A stretch of 10,829 bases of DNA, taken from positions 1-10,829 of the forward strand of contig JAOZPY010000061.1 in the NCBI GenBank assembly GCA_029932495.1, written 5' to 3'. Under the pieces are notes generated by a model. It made no database searches, was not told where the DNA came from, and worked only from the letters and a program-made list of their open reading frames with translations. Below are positions 1 through 7,082 of the stretch, one piece after another; positions within the stretch are counted from its first letter, which is position 1, and each line of letters begins with the position of its first letter. Source of the DNA: Desulfobacterales bacterium (GTDB lineage Bacteria; Desulfobacterota; Desulfobacteria; Desulfobacterales; JAFDCJ01). The position numbers and the translations under genes were made by a program.

Positions 1-751
1 CCATGATGGCGCACACCAGCCGCTCCTGCTGCAGTTTTTGCACCAGCATCAAAAAGCCCATGCCTTTTTCACCTAGGCGGTTTTTCACCGGGATCCGGCA
101 CTTGGAGAAAAAAAGCTCGGCCGTGTCCTGGCTCCACATCCCCATTTTCTCCAGATGCCGCCCCCGGCTGAAACCAGGGGTGTCGGCTTCAACCAGGTAC
201 AACGATATAGCCTGGTGGGGATTTTCCACCGCCGGGTCCTTGGCGGCCACGACCACCAGTTCCGAATTAAGGCCGTTGGAAATGAAAGTCTTGGAGCCGT
301 CAATGACGACTTCATCACCCTGCTCTATAGCAGTGGTTGTCATGCCGGCAAGGTCGCTGCCGGCCCCCGGTTCGGTCATGGCCACCGCCGTGACGATATC
401 ACCGGTAACGCAGCCCGGCAAATATTTACGCTTGAGCTCTTCGGAACCAAAAGAGTTGATGTAGGGGACCACGATATCACTGTGCAAAGGCGTGGCCAGG
501 CCGGTCTGCCAGGTATAGGTCATCTCTTCGGCCACAATGAAAGAATACAGAAAGTCCCCTCCCATCCCGCCATACTCGGGTGCCACATCGGTACACAGAA
601 ACCCGGCCCGTCCCATCTTTGTCCAGATTTCCCGTGGAACGATCCGATCCTTTTCCCACTGATCGGCATAAGGGGTTACTTCTTTTGCCAGAAAAGCCTT
701 CAGACGCTCACGGAACTGGTTGTGCGCTTCGGTGTAATTTAAAATTTCCAT
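1..751 (-). CDS. Acyl-CoA dehydrogenase, partial (C-terminal part beyond the window)
   Basis: FAD-dependent acyl-CoA dehydrogenase, catalysing alpha,beta-desaturation of an acyl-CoA in the cytoplasm with electrons passed to ETF. Reading from the ATG at 751 gives 250 residues without a stop, against about 380-400 for the family. Residues 1-115 form the helical N-terminal domain. The flavin/substrate motif AMTEPGAGSDL lies at about 124-134, followed by the beta domain to about 225. The start of the C-terminal helical domain contains QQERL, with Glu243 at the position used as catalytic base in isovaleryl-/long-chain-type enzymes. The second possible base position (MCAD type) is outside the window, so the type is not settled. 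The ATG lies 10 bases after the thiolase stop, and a GAGGG within the end of the thiolase gene can serve as ribosome binding site. It is the last visible gene of the catabolic operon and probably catalyses the first step of the turn. Substrate unknown. Family call very secure. Confidence 0.93.
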   Translation of the reverse strand, partial: MEILNYTEAHNQFRERLKAFLAKEVTPYADQWEKDRIVPREIWTKMGRAGFLCTDVAPEYGGMGGDFLYSFIVAEEMTYTWQTGLATPLHSDIVVPYINSFGSEELKRKYLPGCVTGDIVTAVAMTEPGAGSDLAGMTTTAIEQGDEVVIDGSKTFISNGLNSELVVVAAKDPAVENPHQAISLYLVEADTPGFSRGRHLEKMGMWSQDTAELFFSKCRIPVKNRLGEKGMGFLMLVQKLQQERLVCAIM

Positions 752-761
752 GGTTATATTT

Positions 762-1973
762 TTATCCCTCGTATTTGCCGACGATCGAAATACTGCAGAC
801 ATTCATGGCCGGAAAGCCGCCCAGATTATGGGTCAGGCCAAAACGGGGATCGTCGAGTTGACGATCTTCAGCCCGGCCGTTAAACTGCAGATACATTTCA
901 TAGAGCATCCTCAGGCCCGAAGCGCCGATGGGATGGCCGAAACACTTCAGCCCACCGTCCACCTGGCAGGGAATCTTGCCGTCACGATCGAACTTGCCGT
1001 CACGCACGTCACGCCAGGCTTTTCCCCGTTCAGACACATAAAGATCCTCCATGGTGACCAGCTCCGTGATGGAGAAGCAATCATGCACTTCCATCATGCT
1101 GAGTTCTTCTTTCGGATCGGTGATACCCGCCTCCTCGTATGCCTTGATGCTGCATTTGCTGGTTGTAACAAAATGATCCCCATCCCAGTCGTTGTAGCCC
1201 AGCTCCTCACCGCTGCTTAATGCCAGCTGCAGGGCCTTGACGGTGATAAAATCTTTTTTACCCATTTTTTTGGCGATCTCGGGGGTGGTGACGATCGCAC
1301 AGGCGGCCCCGTCACTCACCCCGCAGCAGTCGAACAGTCCCAGTGGATGGGCAATGATGGGCGAGGCCATGATCTGCTCCTCGCTGACCGCCTTGCGCAA
1401 ATGCGCCTTGGGGTTTAATACACCGTTGGCATGGCTTTTGGCCGATACGTGGGCCATGGCCCGCTTCAGATCCGCATCGGCAATTTTGTACTTGGCCGCG
1501 TATGCACTGGCAAGTTGTGCAAAGGCGCCCGGGGCCGTCATGTTGGGAAACCACTGCCAGGTCAGACTCCCCGAATCAGATCCCACGAAACTGGGCAGCC
1601 CGCCATAGCCGGTGTCTTTCAGCTTTTCCACACCCAGCGCCAGGCAGATATCGTAAGCGCCGGAGGCCACTGCATAGCAGGCGCCCCGAAAGGCCTCGGT
1701 ACCGGTGGCACAGAAGTTTTCCACCCGGGTAACGGGGATATTGGGCAGGCGCAGGGTCATCGACAGCGGCAGCGCACTTTTGCCCACATTAATATTGTCA
1801 AAGCAGGTACCCAACCAGGCCGCACCGATTTCTTTTTTCTCGATGCCCGCATCCGCCAGGCACTCCTCGAAAGCTTCGACCATTAGTTCTTCGGCTCCCA
1901 TGTCCCAGCGTTCGCCGAAACGGGTACAGCCCATACCGATAATTGCAACCTTATCTTTAATTCCTGTAGCCAT
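762..1973 (-). CDS. SCP2-type thiolase (acetyl-CoA acetyltransferase-like)
   Basis: Thiolase-superfamily enzyme of 403 residues, expected to cleave a 3-ketoacyl-CoA with CoA. I chose the ATG at 1973 because GGAGGG sits 6 bases upstream; an in-frame ATG at 1997 lies before this site and has none. Visible catalytic elements are the nucleophile Cys88 in VENFCATG, HDCF at 297-300 replacing the NEAF box of classical thiolases, and His347 in GHPIGASG. The C-terminal CxGG box reads HNLGG (382-386), so the usual second cysteine is absent. This HDCF arrangement is the SCP2/SCPx thiolase pattern, in which the HDCF cysteine is thought to supply the second sulfur. Thiolases of this type often work with a DUF35 zinc-ribbon/OB-fold partner, and such a domain is encoded in the next upstream gene. 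The gene ends 10 bases before the acyl-CoA dehydrogenase. A retro-aldolase function (Ltp2-like) is less likely because the nucleophilic Cys is kept. Confidence 0.92.
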   Translation of the reverse strand: MATGIKDKVAIIGMGCTRFGERWDMGAEELMVEAFEECLADAGIEKKEIGAAWLGTCFDNINVGKSALPLSMTLRLPNIPVTRVENFCATGTEAFRGACYAVASGAYDICLALGVEKLKDTGYGGLPSFVGSDSGSLTWQWFPNMTAPGAFAQLASAYAAKYKIADADLKRAMAHVSAKSHANGVLNPKAHLRKAVSEEQIMASPIIAHPLGLFDCCGVSDGAACAIVTTPEIAKKMGKKDFITVKALQLALSSGEELGYNDWDGDHFVTTSKCSIKAYEEAGITDPKEELSMMEVHDCFSITELVTMEDLYVSERGKAWRDVRDGKFDRDGKIPCQVDGGLKCFGHPIGASGLRMLYEMYLQFNGRAEDRQLDDPRFGLTHNLGGFPAMNVCSISIVGKYEG

Positions 1974-2013
1974 GATAGTCCCTCCGGGAAATTTCATTAA
2001 TTTGTTTGTTTTA

Positions 2014-3273
2014 TTACCCGAGTTTAAACAACTTCTCGAGCAGCTGTGATTTCATCACGTCGCCTTCAATCTTCAGTTTGCCGGAAGTAAAGGCCTGCAT
2101 GGCTGGCAGCTTGCCGCCCATCATGGCCATAAAATCACCATCTGTCATTTTGATCGTGCAGATTGGCTTTTCATGGGTGCCGCTGTCAATGGTGCAGCCA
2201 CCGTCCTTGACGACGCAGTACCAGTCACCGCCGCCCGCACCGGAAATATTGAACTGAAAAACCACGTCGACCCCGCCGGCCGCATCGGCATTGAAGCTGC
2301 CGGCCATTTTATCGAAGACATCCTGCACACTGCCCCCGGCCTCACCCGCAGCGTCTTCTTTTTTCTCTTCGTCAGGCGGCGGTGCGATCAGATCAAAAAT
2401 GGCGGCATTGGCGTCTTCAATTTCTTTGGCACCGTCCAGGCTATTGATCTTTTTCCAGTTTTCATGGATCTGTTCGGGGGTGGGTGGATTCTGCGCATCG
2501 CCCAGCTGGGTGGTCCGGCCGGTATAAACCGCGGCCCGGTTGAAATAGCCCATGCCGGCATTGAAAATCGCTCCGCTCTCCTTACAATTTTCGTTGCAAA
2601 GATACATGACCATGGGAGCAACATATTCGGGTTTGCATTTTTCAAACAGGTCCGGCGGCATGACGTCTTCAGTCAAACGCGAGGCTGCGATGGGGGCAAT
2701 CGTGTTGACCTTGATATTGTACTTTTTGCCTTCCAGCTTCAGGGTATTCATCAAACCTACCAGTCCCATCTTGGCAGCCGAGTAATTGGTCTGGCCAAAA
2801 TTGCCGTACAGCCCTGCCGCCGACGTGGTCATCACGATGCGGCCGTACCCGTTTTCCCGCATCACGGCCATGGCCGGACGCGTAACATTATAGGCGCCGT
2901 GCAGGTGCACATCCTGAACGGCCTTCCAGCTTTCGGGTTCCATTTTCACAAAACTCTTATCGCGCAGAATACCGGCGTTGTTGATCAGGATATCCACCCG
3001 GCCGAAGGCATCCACGGCGGTTTTGACGATGTTCTGCCCGCCTTCCACGGTGGCCACATTATCGTAATTGGCGACCGCCTCGCCGCCGAGCGCCTTGATC
3101 TCTTCAACGACCTTATCGGCCGGAGTTGCCGATCCGTCACCGCTGCCGTCGCGGGCGCCTCCGAAATCGTTTACCACGACCTTGGCGCCGCGGCGGGCCA
3201 ACTCCAGGGCATAGGTCCGACCCAATCCGGCGCCGGCCCCCGTTACAATGGCCACCCGGTCATCGAAGCGCAG
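2014..3273 (-). repeat. SDR-SCP2 module, copy 1 (3' part of the 909-residue fusion gene)
   Basis: This stretch and 4840-6102 encode the same two-domain module in the same orientation, at nearly equal length (1260 and 1263 bases including stops). My hand alignment of the SDR part gives about 206 identical residues in 252 (about 82%). The linker is unrelated in sequence, and the SCP2 part is clearly similar but more diverged. The DNA also matches over long blocks. This indicates duplication of a gene segment that was joined to different 5' partners. Confidence 0.88.
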
Positions 3274-4743
3274 CTTTTCGAGCTCTGCAGCCGCCCCGGG
3301 GACCGGAACAGCCTTCCAGAAATAATTGACAAATCCGCGATCCTTGTCCACGCCCTTGCGCTTGAATTCCATGGTCACCGGCAGCCCGACTTTGACGTCA
3401 CTCAGTTCACAGTCCGTAAAATCGGCCACCAGGCGCCCACCGCCTTCAAACTGGACCATGCCATAAATGGCCGGCGGGTCCACCGAAACCGACAGCATAT
3501 CACCGGTAAAGGTCTTCACCTTGGCGGGGACATCGGCGAATTCATAATCGTCCTGGCTGTGAAACGCGCCGCATTCCGGGTTAACGCAAATATCCGACTT
3601 TGGAAACTGCGGGGTGCCGCACTCCCGGCACTTGCCGCCCACCAGGCCGAGAATCATTTTATTTTTGCGCCACAGGACCGTGGTGGCGGTCTGGGTGGGG
3701 GCTTCGGCCCGGATTCCCATCTCGGTTTTGATCAAATCCCTGAACTTGAGCCACTTGTGATAATTATCAATAGATTTCTTGTTCGCCAGTGATCCGGCAA
3801 CTCCCTTGCGCGGGCTCAGTTTGGCGATGTTTTCGGTCACCTCGAAGTACAAGGCGTTGGCTCCCTGGCCGAAACCGCACATGAGAATGCGATCTCCGGG
3901 CTTGGCCTGCTCCAGGGCTGAAATAAACATCATAAACGAATGGGCCGCCCCGGTTTCGCCGCACACCTCATGCATGTTGTCCACCAGTTTTTCGGGGGTT
4001 GCCCCCAGCTTGCTGGCGATTTTGCGGTGATCGCCTTTAAAAAAGCAGGGATACACCAGTTTGTCGACATCATCCATGGTGATGCCCAGTTTATCAAAAA
4101 GTCCGTTGACAACCTTGGGGATAATCAGCCCGTAACCGGCATCCCTTGTCCAGCGTTCCTCCCAAACGTAATCGTATTGCTTGTCGGCACCGCGGTAATG
4201 ATCCACAAAATCAAGGGAAACCGAATACGAGCCCTTGAACTCGGCAATCACGTCGCTGTCGCCCACTGTCAGAGACGCCGCACCATCACCGAACCACATT
4301 TCGTAAAAATAGGCGGTTTTGGTTTCCCGGCGATCCGTGGCCGTCACCATGATATTGCTGCGCGCCCCGCCCTTGACCGCATCCAGGGCGGTAATCAGGG
4401 CCGTGGTGGCAATTTTCTGAGAGGCGGTATAATCCGCCGTAATCAATTCATCCTTGAGATTGAGGGCCGCCGATACGATGCCGGCATTTTGCCGGTCGGC
4501 AAACGGCAGCGTTGTGGAGGCCAGGTACAGGGCGTCCAGTTTCTGTTTATCCCGCCCCTGCAAGCAGTCCCGGGAAGCTGCCACCGCCATGGTGATGGCG
4601 TCTTCGTCCCAGTTGCACATGGAGCGTTCACCCTGGGCCACCATCATAATGGCCGGGGCAAACCAGCCCATGGCCTGAAAAATGGCCATGCGATCCAGCC
4701 GCAGCCGTGGAATATATGCGCCGTATGAAGTAATTCCGATCAT
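2014..4743 (-). CDS. Four-domain fusion: HMG-CoA synthase-like / DUF35 / (R)-hydroxyacyl-CoA dehydrogenase (SDR) / SCP2
   Basis: A 909-residue protein whose ATG at 4743 follows an AAGGAG ribosome binding site. Residues 1-345 resemble HMG-CoA synthase/KAS III-like thiolase folds (start GITSYGAYIPRLRL; late motif CGETGAAH at 261-268; CGFGQGANAL at 289-298). Residues 360-480 form a DUF35 unit: zinc ribbon Cys372, 375, 386, 391 (CX2CX10CX4C) and then an OB-fold. Residues 491-780 are an SDR of the MFE-2 dehydrogenase type: TGAGAGLG at 501-508, NNAG at 588-591, Ser641, Tyr654, Lys658. It keeps the MFE-2-like extension after the Rossmann fold. A Pro/Glu/Ala-rich linker (about 787-804) leads to an SCP2 lipid-binding domain (805-909). 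Expected role: oxidation of (R)-3-hydroxyacyl-CoA with NAD, tethered to the thiolase gene product through DUF35. The N-terminal domain seems to lack its usual nucleophile, so it may be structural. It has its own candidate promoter. I know no characterised protein with this architecture. Confidence 0.9.
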   Translation of the reverse strand: MIGITSYGAYIPRLRLDRMAIFQAMGWFAPAIMMVAQGERSMCNWDEDAITMAVAASRDCLQGRDKQKLDALYLASTTLPFADRQNAGIVSAALNLKDELITADYTASQKIATTALITALDAVKGGARSNIMVTATDRRETKTAYFYEMWFGDGAASLTVGDSDVIAEFKGSYSVSLDFVDHYRGADKQYDYVWEERWTRDAGYGLIIPKVVNGLFDKLGITMDDVDKLVYPCFFKGDHRKIASKLGATPEKLVDNMHEVCGETGAAHSFMMFISALEQAKPGDRILMCGFGQGANALYFEVTENIAKLSPRKGVAGSLANKKSIDNYHKWLKFRDLIKTEMGIRAEAPTQTATTVLWRKNKMILGLVGGKCRECGTPQFPKSDICVNPECGAFHSQDDYEFADVPAKVKTFTGDMLSVSVDPPAIYGMVQFEGGGRLVADFTDCELSDVKVGLPVTMEFKRKGVDKDRGFVNYFWKAVPVPGAAAELEKLRFDDRVAIVTGAGAGLGRTYALELARRGAKVVVNDFGGARDGSGDGSATPADKVVEEIKALGGEAVANYDNVATVEGGQNIVKTAVDAFGRVDILINNAGILRDKSFVKMEPESWKAVQDVHLHGAYNVTRPAMAVMRENGYGRIVMTTSAAGLYGNFGQTNYSAAKMGLVGLMNTLKLEGKKYNIKVNTIAPIAASRLTEDVMPPDLFEKCKPEYVAPMVMYLCNENCKESGAIFNAGMGYFNRAAVYTGRTTQLGDAQNPPTPEQIHENWKKINSLDGAKEIEDANAAIFDLIAPPPDEEKKEDAAGEAGGSVQDVFDKMAGSFNADAAGGVDVVFQFNISGAGGGDWYCVVKDGGCTIDSGTHEKPICTIKMTDGDFMAMMGGKLPAMQAFTSGKLKIEGDVMKSQLLEKLFKLG

Positions 4744-4779
4744 TATTTATCTCCTTTTGTCATTCAATATGGCTTCAAA

Positions 4780-4808
4780 TTTAGAGATTCAAATTTCGTT
4801 GCTGTCAA
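4780..4808 (-). promoter_or_regulatory. Candidate sigma-70-type promoter for the 909-residue fusion gene
   Basis: On the minus strand there is a perfect -35 TTGACA (4808-4803), a 17-base spacer and TCTAAA (4785-4780; four of six matches to TATAAT). Transcription would start near 4773, about 30 bases before the ATG at 4743. It lies in the 96-base gap after the 704-residue gene, so the second half of the cluster could be expressed separately. The gap also holds two direct copies of TTCAAATTT (4774-4782 and 4788-4796), one of which overlaps the -10 element. Confidence 0.45.
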
Positions 4809-4839
4809 TTGCCAGCGGGATATTGCTGTTTTATCCCCA

Positions 4840-6102
4840 TCATTGCAATTTAAACAATTTTTCAATGAGCTGGGATTTCATGATATCCCCACCGATTTTC
4901 AGCTTGCCCGAGGTATACGCCTGCATGGCAGCCAGCTTGCCGTTCATCATGTCCAGAAAATCACCGGCATCCATGCTCAGCGTGCAGGTCGGCTTTTCAT
5001 GGGCGCCGGCTTCCACCCGGCAGCTGCCGTCTTTAATTTCACACAGCCACTGGCCGCCGCCTTCTCCGGAAATTTCATACTGGAACACCACATCCACCCC
5101 GGCGGCCGCATCGGCCACGAAGGCTTCCGGCATGGCGTCAAACACGTCGGACACGGCTGAAAATCCTCCTGACGATTCCCCGCCTGTCTCAGCCGCAGGC
5201 TGCGAAAAGGCCGCCAGCAGATCTCCAATTTGCTCGTTAAGGTTCTGGTAGGGTTTGGCCCCTTTCAGGGAGGCGATTTGATCCCACTGGGAAAGCAGTT
5301 GTTCGGGGGTCGGGATCTGACCGTCTTTGCTGACCACTGCCCCGGGTCCCGTCACGATGGCAGCGCGGTTGTAACATCCCATGCCGGCATTATAAATATT
5401 GCCGGTGACCGGGCATGTTTCCGACACCAGGTACAGGGACATGGGAGCAACCAACTCCGGTTTCAGCTTGTCCAGAAAATCCGGCGGCAAAATATCCTCG
5501 GTCAACCGCGAGGCGGCCACCGGGGCGATGGTATTGACCTTGATGCCGTATTTTTCCCCCTCCAGTTTGAGGGTGTTCATCAGGCCCACCAGGCCCATCT
5601 TGGCGGCGGTGTAATTGGTCTGGCCAAAGTTGCCGTAAAGCCCTGCCGCCGACGTGGTCAGCAGGATCCGGCCGTAGCCTTTTTCCTTCATGACGGCAAA
5701 GGCCGGACGCGATACGTTGTAAGCGCCATTCAGATGCACGTCGATGACGGTGTGCCAGTTTTCAGGCTCCATCTTCACGAAGCTCTTGTCCCGCAAGATA
5801 CCGGCATTGTTGATCAGAATGTCCACCGTACCGAAAGCGTCCAGGGCGGTCTTGACGATATTGGCCCCGCCTTCGACGGTGGCCACGTTGTCATAATTGG
5901 CCACGGCCTGTCCGCCGAGCGCCTTGATTTCCTTGACCACTTTATCCGCCGGGGTTGCAGAGCCTTTGCCACTGCCATCGCGGGCTCCCCCGTAATCATT
6001 GACCACGACCTTTGCGCCGCGCCTGGCCAGCTCCAGAGCATAAACCCGGCCAAGGCCGGCACCGGAACCGGTGACGATGGCCACCCGGTCGTCAAAACGA
6101 AT
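4840..6102 (-). repeat. SDR-SCP2 module, copy 2 (3' part of the 704-residue enzyme gene)
   Basis: Second copy of the module at 2014-3273. The two copies share the SDR catalytic triad and the SCP2 C-terminal signature TSGKLKI-GD. They differ mainly in the linker (residues about 583-600 here), in the region after SDR position 490, and in the SCP2 beta sheet. Confidence 0.88.
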
Positions 6103-6954
6103 CTCTTCTTTGGGAATATCGCCGTATTCAAATTCACCGTTGTCAATGGCGATTTCATTGGTATCCGCGTTGATCACCCTCCAGACGGCTTTGCCTTCTC
6201 CGGTTTTCCAGATGACCGTCTTGATCGCCATGCCGGGATACAGCGGCCGCTTGAACCGGCAGGCCATGCGCCGGACTTTTTCCGGCTCTCCCGGCACGAG
6301 GCTTTCAATCAGCGCCCGGCAGGCATAACCGTGGGTGCAAAGACCGTGCATGATGGGTTTTTCAAAACCGGACATTTTGGCAAATTCCTGGTCCACATGC
6401 AGTTGAAAAACATCGCCCGAGAGCCGGTAAATCAACGGTTGGTCCTCTGAGGGGCTGGCCTCCACCACAAAGTCCGGATCCCGGTCCGGAAAATCAACTT
6501 TTTGGGCCGGGGCGTTTTCACCGCCGAAACCACCATCGAGTCGCGCAAAAACCGTCACGATACTGGTAAACAGCTTTTTACCATTGGAATGGTAGGTTTC
6601 GAACTCGGCAACAATCAGGGCGCCCTTTTCCTTGCCCTTGTCATAGTAATGTTTGATCGCCCCCTGGGTGGTCATGGTTCCGTCAGGCGGAATGGGGTTG
6701 TGGAAAATAAGCTCCTGCTCGCCGTGAAGGATCCCGGCCAGGTTCACGTTGCTGGTGGCCGCCAACTCCCCCATAAAATCATACATCGTGGTGATCCCGA
6801 AGCTGGGCAGGACTTTCAGATCCTTTTCATAGCAATAGTCCAGGTCCGAAAATCCGGCCCCGACTCCCAGCGCGTAAAGCACGGCATCTTTCCACGTGTA
6901 ATCCTTGGTAAACGGGCCGATCGGTTTGCCGACCGCATCAAGGTTTAGCGCCAT
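4840..6954 (-). CDS. Multifunctional enzyme: hydratase-2 (MaoC) / (R)-hydroxyacyl-CoA dehydrogenase (SDR) / SCP2
   Basis: A 704-residue enzyme with the modules of eukaryotic peroxisomal MFE-2 (HSD17B4), in which the SDR comes first; here the hydratase comes first. Residues 1-280 are a double hot-dog 2-enoyl-CoA hydratase 2. They include MFE-2-like LYALGVGAG (26-34) and the active loop YRLSGDVFQLH (176-186) with Asp181 and His186 kept, followed by MHGLCTHG. Residues 285-575 are the SDR: TGSGAGLG at 295-302, NNAG at 382-385, Ser435, Tyr448, Lys452. An Ala/Ser/Gly linker leads to SCP2 at about 600-704. Expected reactions: trans-2-enoyl-CoA to (R)-3-hydroxyacyl-CoA to 3-ketoacyl-CoA, with SCP2 binding or presenting the acyl chain. 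AAAGGGAGG precedes the ATG with 8 bases between. The gene starts 128 bases after tetR and ends 96 bases before the 909-residue fusion. The active loop has F-Q where the family consensus has N-P (GDxNPLH). Confidence 0.93.
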   Translation of the reverse strand: MALNLDAVGKPIGPFTKDYTWKDAVLYALGVGAGFSDLDYCYEKDLKVLPSFGITTMYDFMGELAATSNVNLAGILHGEQELIFHNPIPPDGTMTTQGAIKHYYDKGKEKGALIVAEFETYHSNGKKLFTSIVTVFARLDGGFGGENAPAQKVDFPDRDPDFVVEASPSEDQPLIYRLSGDVFQLHVDQEFAKMSGFEKPIMHGLCTHGYACRALIESLVPGEPEKVRRMACRFKRPLYPGMAIKTVIWKTGEGKAVWRVINADTNEIAIDNGEFEYGDIPKEEIRFDDRVAIVTGSGAGLGRVYALELARRGAKVVVNDYGGARDGSGKGSATPADKVVKEIKALGGQAVANYDNVATVEGGANIVKTALDAFGTVDILINNAGILRDKSFVKMEPENWHTVIDVHLNGAYNVSRPAFAVMKEKGYGRILLTTSAAGLYGNFGQTNYTAAKMGLVGLMNTLKLEGEKYGIKVNTIAPVAASRLTEDILPPDFLDKLKPELVAPMSLYLVSETCPVTGNIYNAGMGCYNRAAIVTGPGAVVSKDGQIPTPEQLLSQWDQIASLKGAKPYQNLNEQIGDLLAAFSQPAAETGGESSGGFSAVSDVFDAMPEAFVADAAAGVDVVFQYEISGEGGGQWLCEIKDGSCRVEAGAHEKPTCTLSMDAGDFLDMMNGKLAAMQAYTSGKLKIGGDIMKSQLIEKLFKLQ

Positions 6955-7082
6955 TTTTTTTCCTCCCTTTCACAATTATTGGTTATTGAAATATCGTTAA
7001 CTGTGCAGTAAAAAAGCCCCTGTAATCTGTCATCAATCCTTAAACCCTGTACCCGCCATCTCGAACCCGGCGCCCATTTTTA

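Noticed and set aside
1974..1997. Upstream in-frame ATG (1997) for the thiolase
   Set aside because: The GGAGGG ribosome binding site lies inside this extension and is correctly spaced for the ATG at 1973; the extra residues do not look like part of a thiolase.
2173..3792. Long plus-strand open frame (539 codons) opposite the 909-residue fusion gene
   Set aside because: It lies antisense to a gene with clear domains and motifs, has no recognisable protein features of its own, and arises from the GC-rich codon pattern. A similar shadow occurs at 5230-6450 opposite the duplicated module.
4801..4815. CTGGCAATTGACAGC on the minus strand as a -24/-12 promoter
   Set aside because: Only 9 bases separate GG and GC, one short of the required 10; the overlapping TTGACA/TCTAAA pair explains the site better.
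5230..6450. Plus-strand open frame of 406 codons
   Set aside because: Antisense shadow of the 704-residue enzyme gene; no ribosome binding site or domain character.
7004..7020. GG-N10-GC pattern on the minus strand before the 704-residue gene, as a possible sigma-54 promoter
   Set aside because: Spacing is right, but the TGGCA part reads GGGCT and most other consensus positions fail; easily a chance match.
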